Assembly: GCF_044466355.1 (NCBI RefSeq)
Contig: NZ_JBITMQ010000017.1
Coordinates: forward strand, 124,001-188,000
Length of the DNA stretch: 64,000 bases
Origin: Actinophytocola sp044466355
GTDB taxonomy: Bacteria > Actinomycetota > Actinomycetes > Mycobacteriales > Pseudonocardiaceae
Direction: 5' to 3'
Part shown: positions 51,994 to 59,527 of the stretch, one piece after another
How the letters are laid out: each line of letters starts with the position of its first letter
How positions within the stretch are numbered: position 1 is the stretch's first letter
Position numbers and translations under genes: made by a program
Notes under the pieces: model-generated
Seen by the model: the letters and a program-made list of their open reading frames with translations, nothing else
Database searches by the model: none
Told to the model about the DNA's origin: nothing

Positions 51994-52896
51994 CTATCCC
52001 GTAGGGCCCGAAGATCGCCCTGCGCCTCGACGTGGGTTCCGCCGGAGTCGCCCATGCTCGATGCATGCCAACTGATAGTTCTCGAGCATCCGGGTGATCA
52101 GGATGCGGCTGTCGTTTTGTGACAGGGCTACCTTGTCCAGGCGCTGCAAGGCGAGTGCATACGGCTTCACGTCATTGTCGTGGATGTAGAACGCGGCTGG
52201 CATCAGCTCGACGTGAACGACGGGGTTGGCGGATCGTAAACCCATCCAGAGCCAGGAGTGCAGGAGCAGAACCTGCGTCTGGTGTTCCGGGATGATCCGG
52301 ACTCGCACGGCGCGGTCTTGGGCTGCGAGGAGGTGCGCGAGCTGGCCGCGGAGTGCGGCTGGGCCGCCGAAAGGGCTGCGCAGTGCGGCTTCGCCGATGA
52401 AGGCGGTGTAGTCGACCTTGCTGAGGATCTGCTGCCGTCGCCGCCGAGCCAGCCATCGGGTTTCGATGTCTGCTGCTGGGACGCCGTCGGCGCGCATCGC
52501 TCCGACGGCGGTTTCATAGGTCTGGAGCAGGCCAGGTACGAGCGTGGTGGAGACGTTGATCAGTTCGTGGGCGTCGTTCTCGTAGCTGGCGAGGGCGCCG
52601 GCCTCGGCTGGTATGCCCGGCAACGTGCGGTCCCACCAGCCTGTTGACGCGTCGGACTGAACTTCGGCCAGCACCTTTTCCCGATCCTTGGCTGGGATAC
52701 CCCAGGCAGTGAGAAGGGTTGCGACCTCGTCCGTGGTCACGCAGCGCAGTCCCCGCTCGGTGCGGCTGAGTCGCGCCGGGGTCCATCCGGCCAGCTCTGC
52801 CCCTCTTTCCAGGGGTATCCCGGCCCGCTTGGTGCGGATCGCGCGTAGTTTCGCGCCGATGATTCTGTCGCGGGCCGTCGGTCCGCCTCTGCTCAT
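51994..52896 (-). CDS. XRE-family regulator with DUF5753 domain
   Basis: A 300-residue regulator. HTH: GAKLRAIRTKRAGIPLERGAELAGWTPARLSRTERGLR (about residues 14-50). The C-terminal two-thirds is DUF5753 (VPGLLQTYETAVGAMRADGV, VRVRIIPEHQTQVLL). In actinomycetes these proteins pair with DUF397 partners and control development or secondary functions. GAGGTGACAG precedes ATG 52896. It is one of three such regulators in this island. Confidence 0.9.
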   Translation of the reverse strand: MSRGGPTARDRIIGAKLRAIRTKRAGIPLERGAELAGWTPARLSRTERGLRCVTTDEVATLLTAWGIPAKDREKVLAEVQSDASTGWWDRTLPGIPAEAGALASYENDAHELINVSTTLVPGLLQTYETAVGAMRADGVPAADIETRWLARRRRQQILSKVDYTAFIGEAALRSPFGGPAALRGQLAHLLAAQDRAVRVRIIPEHQTQVLLLHSWLWMGLRSANPVVHVELMPAAFYIHDNDVKPYALALQRLDKVALSQNDSRILITRMLENYQLACIEHGRLRRNPRRGAGRSSGPTG

Positions 52897-52899
52897 CTG

Positions 52900-53026
52900 T
52901 CACCTCGTGCAGGCTGTACTGCTCTTTGTCGCGATCGGTGTGAATTGGCGTAAGGAGCGCGTCAGTTCGTTCTGCGAGCTCTCGGCGGTCGTCTCTGATC
53001 GGCTGGGTCCTCGCGGGCTTGCTCAC
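52900..53026 (-). pseudogene. Degraded copy of the 50822-51076 gene
   Basis: A GTG at 53026, overlapping the upstream stop, begins SKPARTQPIRDDRREL, similar to the start of the protein at 50822. After about 35 codons the similarity ends and the frame runs into the XRE gene in a wrong frame. It is the third member of the duplicated block, apparently broken. Confidence 0.45.
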
Positions 53027-53544
53027 GCCGCCCACCGCCGGGCGCCGATCGGCGCGGCCATCGACTGAACAGGCTCGTGCGGATTGGGCGGCCGGACCAC
53101 CGGCGGCTGTGACGGAGGCGCAGGTGTCTCGACGGTGGTCCGGCCGGGCTGGGGCTGCTCGGCAGGGTTCGCTGTGCCATCGGCTTGGGGGAGTGGAGGC
53201 GCGAACACGATGGCCGGTCCGTGGCGTAGGTCGGTCATGGCGCGGTGCCATGCCGGAAGCGTCGCGCCGCAGTACCTTCGCCGCACGTTCTTCGCCAGCC
53301 AGCGACCGGCCATCCCCGAGTACGTCACGCCGCCGCACGCGCACCACTCGACAGCTCCCATGTGGTTGCCCGGCGTGGTGTCGATGGTCCACATCAGCCT
53401 GGACTGCGCCACACATCGGTGGTTCCTGCGCGGCGGGCGCACCTGATCCCAGGGAAGCCCGTTCCGGTGCAGCAAGCCGTTCATGACTGGGTCCGGCTGC
53501 CACTCGCCTCCCGGTTTCGGCAACCGGAGCCGGTGCGCGTTCAT
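53023..53544 (-). CDS. Cys-containing protein of the XRE island, full-length copy
   Basis: A 173-residue protein: start LRLPKPGGEWQPDPVMNGL, a middle segment with cysteines and aromatic residues (VAQSRLMWTIDTTPGNHMGAVEWCACGGVTYSG, RRRYCGATLPAWHRAMTD), and a Pro-rich tail. The Cys/His set (HRCVAQ, CACGG, YCGA) could form a zinc site. The gene at 51073 is its shortened duplicate. No family name known to me. GGGGAGG precedes ATG 53544. Confidence 0.55.
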   Translation of the reverse strand: MNAHRLRLPKPGGEWQPDPVMNGLLHRNGLPWDQVRPPRRNHRCVAQSRLMWTIDTTPGNHMGAVEWCACGGVTYSGMAGRWLAKNVRRRYCGATLPAWHRAMTDLRHGPAIVFAPPLPQADGTANPAEQPQPGRTTVETPAPPSQPPVVRPPNPHEPVQSMAAPIGARRWAA

Positions 53545-53858
53545 GCGGCGGCCTCCCCTCGCCCGGACTGCCGGAGGGGTGCGACCGTGCCCCTCTCGCC
53601 CTGTGGGTGAGCGAGAGGGGCACGGCGTGGGCCGCGCCACGAGGCGGTGGCCGCAGCGACTCCAAAGGGGGCGCTTCGATCGCTTCGGCCAGCCGCCGCC
53701 GATGCGGGTCGAGCCGGACGGGCGCACTGCACGCGCTGTCCCGCTGACAGTTGCTCCGCACCGTGGTCCATGGCGCGGCACATCCGAGGAAGCGGTGACG
53801 ACGGACTGGGTATCGCGCTCACGGCGCTCGTGATCGCGGTGCTAAGTTCTGTGCGCAT
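53541..53858 (-). CDS. Small Ser/Ala/Pro-rich protein, duplicated gene
   Basis: A 105-residue low-complexity protein, the longer duplicate of the one at 51695. It overlaps the next gene's start by 4 bp, which supports translation. It is divergent from the XRE gene at 53988 across a palindrome-bearing promoter region. Confidence 0.45.
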   Translation of the reverse strand: MRTELSTAITSAVSAIPSPSSPLPRMCRAMDHGAEQLSAGQRVQCARPARPASAAAGRSDRSAPFGVAAATASWRGPRRAPLAHPQGERGTVAPLRQSGRGEAAA

Positions 53859-53902
53859 CGGTCACTGCTCCCTTCAAGCTGTGCTGATGCGACTGTAACT
53901 CT

Positions 53903-53921
53903 TGTACATAAGTTATGTACA
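53903..53921. promoter_or_regulatory. Perfect palindrome between divergent genes
   Basis: TGTACATAAGTTATGTACA: 9-bp arms about a central G, strikingly A+T rich for this genome. It lies between the minus-strand operon (start 53858) and the XRE gene (start 53988). The XRE protein is the likely binder. Confidence 0.75.
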
Positions 53922-53987
53922 TGACTGAACGGGTGAATCCGTGGTTCACTGAACGTGATCCCGAAGCCCGGAAGGTGGAGGTAGTTC

Positions 53988-54851
53988 GTGGCGCAGCAGC
54001 CGCAACAGCAGAAGTTGCCCGCTCCGGTGATGAAGATCCTGTTGGGCCATGAGCTCGAGCGGCTGAGGAAGGCTGCCGGGTTCACCCAAGAACAGTCCGC
54101 TGAGGTGCTGCGGTGCACTCAGCAGAAGATCGCCTACATCGAGCGTGGCGGCGGGATCAAGCACCTCGAGTTGCAGGGCTTGCTGGACGCCTACCAGGCG
54201 AGCGACACCGACCGTGCCTACGCGGAGGACCTGCACAAGGAGAGCGATCACCGGTCCAAGCGCGGCGGGTTCCGCTCACGCTTCCAGCAGCACCTCCGGC
54301 TGCTGGTGGACATGGAGCCGACCTGTCAGCGGTTGTTCTCCCACCAGTCGAAGTTGGTCGACGGCTTGCTGCAGACTGAGAACTACATGCGCACTCTGTT
54401 CCGAGCGTGGCGGCCATCGCGCAGCCAGGACCAGATCGACAGCGATACGGATGCCCGTCTGGCCCGGCAGCGGATTCTTGACAATCCGGAGCAGCAGTTC
54501 TGGTTCATCATGGATGAGGCCGCGCTTCGTCGTTCTGCGGGCAGCAAGGAGATCATGAGGGAGCAGATCATGCGGCTGGTGGAGATCATCGATCGGCCGA
54601 ATGTCGAGCTCCAGGTCGTGCCGTTCGACGTCGGCTACTACATGGGCCAGGCACACAGCTACACGATCTTCGGCTATGACACGAACCCACCGGTGGATAT
54701 CGTCTATCTTGACCAGCACGACGGCGGCGAGTACGTGGACGACACCAGGCGGACACCCAAGTATCAGATCCTGTGGGAGCAGCAGAAAGCCGCTGCCATA
54801 GGGCCCGAGCAGACCCGGCGCTTCCTGCTCGAACTCGTTCGCTCGTTGTGA
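53988..54851 (+). CDS. XRE-family regulator with DUF5753 domain
   Basis: A 287-residue regulator. HTH: LGHELERLRKAAGFTQEQSAEVLRCTQQKIAYIERG (about residues 19-54). DUF5753 follows (SKLVDGLLQTENYMRTLFRAW, VELQVVPFDVGYYMGQAHSYTIF). The GTG at 53988 follows GGAGGTAG. Its partner, a DUF397 protein, is encoded 41 bp downstream. It probably autoregulates through the palindrome at 53903. Confidence 0.92.
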   Translation: MAQQPQQQKLPAPVMKILLGHELERLRKAAGFTQEQSAEVLRCTQQKIAYIERGGGIKHLELQGLLDAYQASDTDRAYAEDLHKESDHRSKRGGFRSRFQQHLRLLVDMEPTCQRLFSHQSKLVDGLLQTENYMRTLFRAWRPSRSQDQIDSDTDARLARQRILDNPEQQFWFIMDEAALRRSAGSKEIMREQIMRLVEIIDRPNVELQVVPFDVGYYMGQAHSYTIFGYDTNPPVDIVYLDQHDGGEYVDDTRRTPKYQILWEQQKAAAIGPEQTRRFLLELVRSL

Positions 54852-54892
54852 TCACCGTTGGCACTGCACACCATCGGAAGGCACGACCCGAC

Positions 54893-55150
54893 ATGAACAG
54901 CGAACTTCCCGGTCAGGACAGCTTCGGCCGTTGGCGCAAGTCCTCGTTCAGTGAGCCCAACGGCGCTTGCGTCGAAGTCGCGTGGCGCAAGTCCTCCTTC
55001 AGCGAGCCCAACGGCGACTGCGTCGAAGTCGCCTTCAGCCAGGTGATCGTTGGTCTGCGGGACAGTAAGAACCCGGAGGGTCCGAAGCTGAACTTCGGCC
55101 ACAGCCCCTGGCTTGCCTTCACGGCGGCCATTTCGAACGCCACGTCGTAG
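54893..55150 (+). CDS. DUF397 protein with duplicated motif
   Basis: An 85-residue DUF397 protein. The family motif WRKSSFSEPNGxCVEVA occurs twice in direct succession (residues 14-30 and 31-47) where normal members have it once, followed by the usual VGLRDSKNPEGPKLNF. DUF397 proteins partner with DUF5753 regulators, as here. The duplication adds 17 residues exactly in frame. Confidence 0.9.
   Translation: MNSELPGQDSFGRWRKSSFSEPNGACVEVAWRKSSFSEPNGDCVEVAFSQVIVGLRDSKNPEGPKLNFGHSPWLAFTAAISNATS
54932..55033 (+). repeat. 51-bp tandem direct repeat inside the DUF397 gene
   Basis: Two 51-bp units, 54932-54982 and 54983-55033, both encoding WRKSSFSEPNG(A/D)CVEVA. They differ at only a few bases, so the duplication is recent or under conversion. 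Confidence 0.9.
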
Positions 55151-55319
55151 TTGAACTGCTTGGCAGGCCGCCAGCCTGGCGAGGACGCCGTGACTGATGG
55201 CCGACGGACCGAAGCGGATTCGGTGGAAGGTCGGTCAGGCAAGACCGCTAGGAGGCCGGGGCTTTGTTCTGCGCAGTTTGACCGACATCGGCGACCTCGA
55301 CCGACGCCTGAGTCTGGGG

Positions 55320-56162
55320 TCAGAGTGTGTGTCGGTAGCTGTGCCAGGTCTGGGCTGCCGCGTGGAGCCGTTGTTTCCAGGGCTGGGGGTCGGCGTCCGC
55401 GATTTCTTCCCAGAGGCTGCTTTGCGCGGCGGTGAACGCGCTGACCTCAGCCGGGGCGACACGGTTCCAGGTAGGAGAACTGAGAGCCCAGGCTTCGGCG
55501 TCGTGTGGGGTGTGGCCTTCGGCGATGAGCCAGAGTGCGACGGAGGCGGTGTCGATCCAGGGGGCGCCTTGGCTGGGCCAGGACCAGTCGACGAGGTAGG
55601 CGAGGCCGTCGACGATGAGGATGTTGTGGGGGTTGAGGTCGGTGTGCAGCAGCCGGTCGCCTGCGAACACCTCAGGATCGACACCAGCTCGTTGGGCGGC
55701 GTCGGACCAGCGGTCGGTCACGTTGCGAGCGGTGGGTGGGGCGGTGATGGTGGCGAGCTTGGTGAGGGTTGTCGTGAGCAGGGGCAGGTCGGCTGAGCCG
55801 GGGGTGTAGTCGGCGCGGTGTCCGTCGAGGTGGTCGAAGGCGAGGAGGTGCCATCCGCTGGTCTCGAGTTCCCACCGCAGCCGGGGTGACAGGCCGGTGA
55901 CGAGCGGGTTGATCTGGGCTTCGCGGCGGGCGGCGGTGGCTCGTTCGCTGCGTGTGCCTTTGAGGAAGATCGGGCCGGTGGTTGTGTCGATGCGGGCGGC
56001 GAAGGAAGAGTTCAGCCCGGAGGTGATCGGTTCGATCCGGTGCACGGTGTCGGTCTTCTGTGTGATGGCGTCGCGTACGTCGTGTGGTAGGTCGTCCCAA
56101 GTGGTGCGGGGTGTGCTGGGCGCCATGGCGTTGGCCGTGCCGCTGATCGAGCTGCTGGTCAT
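55320..56162 (-). CDS. Aminoglycoside-phosphotransferase-fold kinase
   Basis: A 280-residue small-molecule kinase of the APH fold. Brenner motif HTDLNPHNILIVDG holds the catalytic Asp and Asn, and LVDWSWP supplies the metal-binding Asp. The N-terminal lobe (GPIFLKGTRSE) provides the nucleotide Lys. The substrate is unknown; no resistance can be assumed. ATG 56162 overlaps the GNAT stop (ATGA). It is the last gene of the radical-SAM cassette on the minus strand. Confidence 0.82.
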   Translation of the reverse strand: MTSSSISGTANAMAPSTPRTTWDDLPHDVRDAITQKTDTVHRIEPITSGLNSSFAARIDTTTGPIFLKGTRSERATAARREAQINPLVTGLSPRLRWELETSGWHLLAFDHLDGHRADYTPGSADLPLLTTTLTKLATITAPPTARNVTDRWSDAAQRAGVDPEVFAGDRLLHTDLNPHNILIVDGLAYLVDWSWPSQGAPWIDTASVALWLIAEGHTPHDAEAWALSSPTWNRVAPAEVSAFTAAQSSLWEEIADADPQPWKQRLHAAAQTWHSYRHTL

Positions 56163-57019
56163 GCGTGCACCGTGGTGGCGAAGCCGAGCGTGTGGAGTCC
56201 TTCGGACAGGAACAGCTGGTCGGATGCCTGGCCGAGTTGGGTTTGCAGGAGCTGGTAGGCGGCGCCGTGGCGGTGCCCCCAGTCCGCGGCGGCTCGCCAG
56301 AGCGCGCGCCCGTGCCCGTGTCCGTGGTGTTCGGGCAGCACGCCGAAGTACTGGGGGAGCAGCATCCGGGTCCCCTGTCGATCACGGAGGGTGTCGAGCG
56401 GGCCGATCGCGCCGACCATCTGGTCCTCGTCCCAGGCGACGAGGACCGGGCCGGTGACCCGGCCATCGGCGAGGCGTTGGCCGAGGAAACCGAACCCGTG
56501 CTCGGCCAGGCGGTCCGCGAGGACGAGAAACTCGGTCAGCTGGTCCGGGCGCAGCTCGCTGATCGGTGATGCTCCTGGCCTGGGGGAGGGGGCCTGGAAC
56601 TCCTTGAGCAGGAGTCGGGTGACCCGGCCCTCGCGCACCGCAGGCTGCTGGTCGAATACGACAACCTGGCCGTGCGCGGCTTTGTGTACTCGACAGCTCA
56701 CCCGCACGATCTTCTGCAGCTCCGGCAGGTCCGAATGGGCACCGTAGAAGAAGAGCTTGATCGTTCCCGCGCCTCGGCGGGACAGGACGGGGATGATCGT
56801 GTGCTTTGGCTGGTGCACGATCTCGTCCACGAGCGGCACCTCGGGTCGCTGGCGGTGCCACCGGCTGTGCTTGTCGTAGGGCAGCACCACGCCCTCGAGG
56901 GCGGCGGTGAGCACCTCGTCGAACAGGATGGCGTCGGCGAGGTCGGGGTGGACCGGGCCGAGGATGGGCACGTAGGGCACGGTCAGCACCTCGCGTAGCC
57001 AGTCGGCCCGGAACCGCAT
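56159..57019 (-). CDS. GNAT acetyltransferase with N-terminal extension
   Basis: A 286-residue protein. The C-terminal 150 residues are a GNAT domain (VLVAWDEDQMVGAIGPL, then YFGVLPEHHGHGHGRALWRAAADWG as the acetyl-CoA loop, then LFLSEGLHTLGF). The N-terminal 130 residues (PILGPVHPDLADAILFDEVLTAALEG) match nothing I know. It lies between the candidate precursor peptide gene and the kinase, so it may acetylate the matured peptide; that is inference. Confidence 0.8.
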   Translation of the reverse strand: MRFRADWLREVLTVPYVPILGPVHPDLADAILFDEVLTAALEGVVLPYDKHSRWHRQRPEVPLVDEIVHQPKHTIIPVLSRRGAGTIKLFFYGAHSDLPELQKIVRVSCRVHKAAHGQVVVFDQQPAVREGRVTRLLLKEFQAPSPRPGASPISELRPDQLTEFLVLADRLAEHGFGFLGQRLADGRVTGPVLVAWDEDQMVGAIGPLDTLRDRQGTRMLLPQYFGVLPEHHGHGHGRALWRAAADWGHRHGAAYQLLQTQLGQASDQLFLSEGLHTLGFATTVHA

Positions 57020-57097
57020 GGCGGGCAGGCTACCGGCGGGTCGATGGGTGCGGGGTGAGCACCGCCGTGGGACACGCCGATGCTCACCCGCGCGGGA

Positions 57098-57247
57098 TCA
57101 GTACGGGTTGTCATCGCCGGCGTTGCAGCTGCACTTCGACGATTCGACGAGGGCGTCGAGGTCGTCGACGAACTCGATCTCGTCCGTTCCCGAGGCGGCT
57201 GGGGTGTCGGGTCGGCGGAACGTGATGTCGACCATGACGGCGGTCAT
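57098..57247 (-). CDS. Candidate RiPP precursor peptide (49 residues)
   Basis: A 49-residue peptide with an excellent GAGGAGGT ribosome site before ATG 57247. The acidic leader contains EIEFVDDLDALVESS; the C-terminal core is KCSCNAGDDNPY, with Cys39 and Cys41 near the end. It starts 4 bp after the radical-SAM stop on the same strand. Size, leader/core layout and position indicate a ribosomally made, post-translationally modified peptide. It does not match the FxLD lanthipeptide precursors closely. Too short for most gene finders. Confidence 0.72.
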   Translation of the reverse strand: MTAVMVDITFRRPDTPAASGTDEIEFVDDLDALVESSKCSCNAGDDNPY

Positions 57248-57251
57248 CCGG

Positions 57252-58376
57252 TCACCTCCTCTGCTGGTCGCGGCGGTCGGGGCCGTGCTGGCAGTAAGAG
57301 GCCAGGGGTGCGTTGGCTTTGCGGTAGAGGGTGACCAGCGGCATGCAGGTGCCGCAGGTGCCCTGCAAGCCGCAGCCGGTGCAGCCGCCCTGCCGGAGCA
57401 GGAGCTTGTCGGCGATGGAGCGGAGGCGGGCGAGGCCGTCGACGCCTTCGGCCAGGAGCGGGATCTGCGGGTCGCGGCCGACCTTGCAGATGCTGGCCTG
57501 GCCGTGCGGGTCGACGTGGAAGAACGTGTGGCCGGCGTTGCAGCCGGTGAACGGCTTGCGTTTGCGCAGGTACTCCCGGGATTGGGCGGGCAGGCTTTCC
57601 GCGCCGCCGTAGATCGTGGGGGACATGTTGGAGAACACGTGGTGCGGCAGCCCGAGGCGGTCGGCCATGTCGATCATCGCGTCGTGTTCGTGGGCGTTGT
57701 GCTGGGTGACGATGAGGTTCAGGTTCAGCGGGAGCCCGGCCTCGTGCGCGGCGAGCAGGCCGCGCTGGAACTTGGCGAACGATCCGGGGCGGCGGGTGAG
57801 GCTGTCGTAGGACTCGGCGGTGGCGCCATAGACGCTGATCGTCAGCCGGTACGGCCGCAGGGTGGTGAGCAGGTCGAGGATTGACCGGTTGGGCAGGCGC
57901 GACCCGTTCGACGAGACGCTGATCATCATGCCCAGCTCGTAGGCGAGCCGGTAGACATCGGGGAACAGCTTGTCGATCAGTGGTTCGCCGCCGGTGAGCT
58001 GCAGCCAGAGCACGCCCGCGTCCCGCATCACGTGAAGGAGCCGTTTTCGGTCGGGCCAGGGCAGGCCATCGAACTTCTTCAGGGCGAGGTAGCAGTGTTC
58101 GCAGTCGTAGTTGCAGCCCAGGTTCAGCTCGTAGGAGGCGCGACCGTACCCGAACGGTGAGGCCTGCCGGACCAGCACGACCTCATCGACACGGCGACCG
58201 GCGAGCTGGAGGTCGGGCCAACGACGGCCGACCGCGTCGACCAGCCACGGCGGGCAGGGCGAGTTGGCGGCGGCGAGTTCCTTGAAGCGACGTTCGCCGA
58301 TCCGAAGGCCCTGGGTGCTTCCCGGCCGCAGAAGCAGGTGGTCGTCCAGGAACGGGCTGGCGATGAGCGTGTGCAT
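57252..58376 (-). CDS. Radical SAM/SPASM peptide-maturation enzyme
   Basis: A 374-residue radical SAM enzyme. The cluster motif is LGCNYDCEHCYL (Cys88, Cys92, Cys95; CX3CX2C) and the SAM motif is GGEP (129-132). The C-terminal SPASM-type region has CNAGHTFFHVDPHGQASIC and CTGCGLQGTCGTC, giving ligands for auxiliary 4Fe-4S clusters. The first 80 residues may bind the leader peptide. Such enzymes form thioether, C-C or cyclophane links in peptides. ATG 58376 follows GGAGG. Confidence 0.92.
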   Translation of the reverse strand: MHTLIASPFLDDHLLLRPGSTQGLRIGERRFKELAAANSPCPPWLVDAVGRRWPDLQLAGRRVDEVVLVRQASPFGYGRASYELNLGCNYDCEHCYLALKKFDGLPWPDRKRLLHVMRDAGVLWLQLTGGEPLIDKLFPDVYRLAYELGMMISVSSNGSRLPNRSILDLLTTLRPYRLTISVYGATAESYDSLTRRPGSFAKFQRGLLAAHEAGLPLNLNLIVTQHNAHEHDAMIDMADRLGLPHHVFSNMSPTIYGGAESLPAQSREYLRKRKPFTGCNAGHTFFHVDPHGQASICKVGRDPQIPLLAEGVDGLARLRSIADKLLLRQGGCTGCGLQGTCGTCMPLVTLYRKANAPLASYCQHGPDRRDQQRR

Positions 58377-58411
58377 GCCGTGCCTCCGTGATCGGCGGGC
58401 GGTTCGGGGAT

Positions 58412-58654
58412 TCACGACGCGGCGGAGCCGGGATGCTCGCGTGCTCGGTGTCTGTCCAGCCGGTCGGCCGCGTCGGCTTCGTCGTCGCCGAACACCGTCG
58501 TCTCGCAGTCGTCGCACGGAACCGGCACACGGGGACCGCGGCGTATCTGCTGTCGGTGATGCGCGGCGGTGCCCGCGAGGATCACCGCGCCGTTCGCCCA
58601 CGCGGTGAACAGGTGCAGGAGGCCGACATCACGAGCCTTCGGCGGGTTGGTCAT
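58412..58654 (-). CDS. Small CDDC-motif protein of the radical-SAM cassette
   Basis: An 80-residue protein with a short hydrophobic N-terminal region (LFTAWANGAVILAGTAAHH) and a Cys pair (VPCDDCETTVFGDDEADAADRL). It starts the minus-strand cassette and ends 35 bp before the radical-SAM gene. It might be a metal-binding accessory or a second substrate. No family recognised. Confidence 0.55.
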   Translation of the reverse strand: MTNPPKARDVGLLHLFTAWANGAVILAGTAAHHRQQIRRGPRVPVPCDDCETTVFGDDEADAADRLDRHRAREHPGSAAS

Positions 58655-58695
58655 CGCTCATCCCCCAGAGCTCGTCGGCGCACCCCAACAAGTGT

Positions 58696-58740
58696 GAGCA
58701 AGTTTGAAGCATTTTTCAAGCAAGTTGAGCATGTACACTG
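58696..58740. promoter_or_regulatory. A+T-rich divergent promoter with direct repeats
   Basis: GCAAGTTTGA (58698-58707) and GCAAGTTGA (58720-58728) are near-identical direct repeats around a small TTGAA/TTCAA inverted repeat. A TACACT -10-like hexamer at 58734-58739 suits the plus-strand gene at 58781. A regulator of the XRE type could bind here and control both directions. Confidence 0.55.
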
Positions 58741-58780
58741 GTCGCAGGCCACACCAGGTCCTCAGGAATGGAGCTAGCCC

Positions 58781-58990
58781 GTGAAGATCCGGCACCTCGG
58801 AACGGTCGATTCAGGCAAGTCCGGCTCGCCAACCGTGTTCGCCACAGACCGCGACACGCTGCTCATCCAGGGCTGGAAGGTGACCGACGAGGAGGCACTC
58901 ACCGAGGCCCGTCGCCGTGGCCTGCCCGACCACGAGGACATCGTCGAAGTCCCCATGGACATCCTGCAGTTCCTGCCCACGGACCACTGA
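58781..58990 (+). CDS. Small conserved-looking protein before DUF6879
   Basis: A 69-residue protein (GKSGSPTVFATDRDTLLIQGWKV, RGLPDHEDIVEVPMDILQFL), an alpha/beta fragment of the type encoded beside DUF6879 and DUF397 proteins in actinomycetes. GTG 58781 follows GGAGC. Its stop overlaps the DUF6879 start. Function unknown. Confidence 0.65.
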   Translation: MKIRHLGTVDSGKSGSPTVFATDRDTLLIQGWKVTDEEALTEARRRGLPDHEDIVEVPMDILQFLPTDH

Positions 58991-59511
58991 TGCTGTCGCG
59001 CACCGAGTTCGAAGCCCTCTTCGACACCTTCACCGAGTCGGCGTGGCGGCTGGAGATCCAACCCGCCTACGACGAACCGGAGGAACGTGAACCGCTCCGC
59101 CGCTGGCTCGCCGGCGAGCCCGACGACCTCGAGTGGATCGCGGACTGGTGGGCATGGATCCGCGACATCACCAGTGCCGGGAAACGGTTCGGGCGCGTGC
59201 GCGTCCTGTACGACCCATCCACGGACTACCAACGCTACGAACTCAGCGTCCTGACCCCGCCCGCGGTCGAGGCCGGGGAAGACATCCGCATCCTGCCCGA
59301 GGCCCGCGCACGCGAGCTAGAGCTGCCGGAGCAGGACTTCTGGCTGTTCGACGACGCACGCGTGGCCGTGCTCCACTTCGGATCCGACGGTGTCGCGGGC
59401 GCCGAGCTCATCGAGGACACGGCGGCCGTCCGCCCGTTCCAGCAAGCGCGTGACCGCGCATGGGATGCTTCGGTCGCCTACCGAGAATGGGCACACGCGA
59501 ACATCCCATGA
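58990..59511 (+). CDS. DUF6879 protein
   Basis: A 173-residue protein with the DUF6879 pattern: FEALFDTFTESAWRLEIQPAYDEPEE near the start, DWWAWIRDITSAGKRFGRVRVL in the middle, and DFWLFDDARVAVLHF then YREWAHANIP at the end. This family travels with XRE/DUF5753 regulators in actinomycete genomes. Its function is unknown. It is coupled upstream by a 1-bp overlap and followed 16 bp later by an XRE gene. Confidence 0.85.
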   Translation: MLSRTEFEALFDTFTESAWRLEIQPAYDEPEEREPLRRWLAGEPDDLEWIADWWAWIRDITSAGKRFGRVRVLYDPSTDYQRYELSVLTPPAVEAGEDIRILPEARARELELPEQDFWLFDDARVAVLHFGSDGVAGAELIEDTAAVRPFQQARDRAWDASVAYREWAHANIP

Positions 59512-59527
59512 CCTGCTAGAGGACCCG

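Noticed and set aside
57098..57247. Classing the small peptide as an FxLD lanthipeptide precursor
   Set aside because: The leader has FVDDLD but the core lacks the Ser/Thr/Cys-rich tail, and no LanB or LanC genes are present; a radical SAM enzyme is next to it instead.
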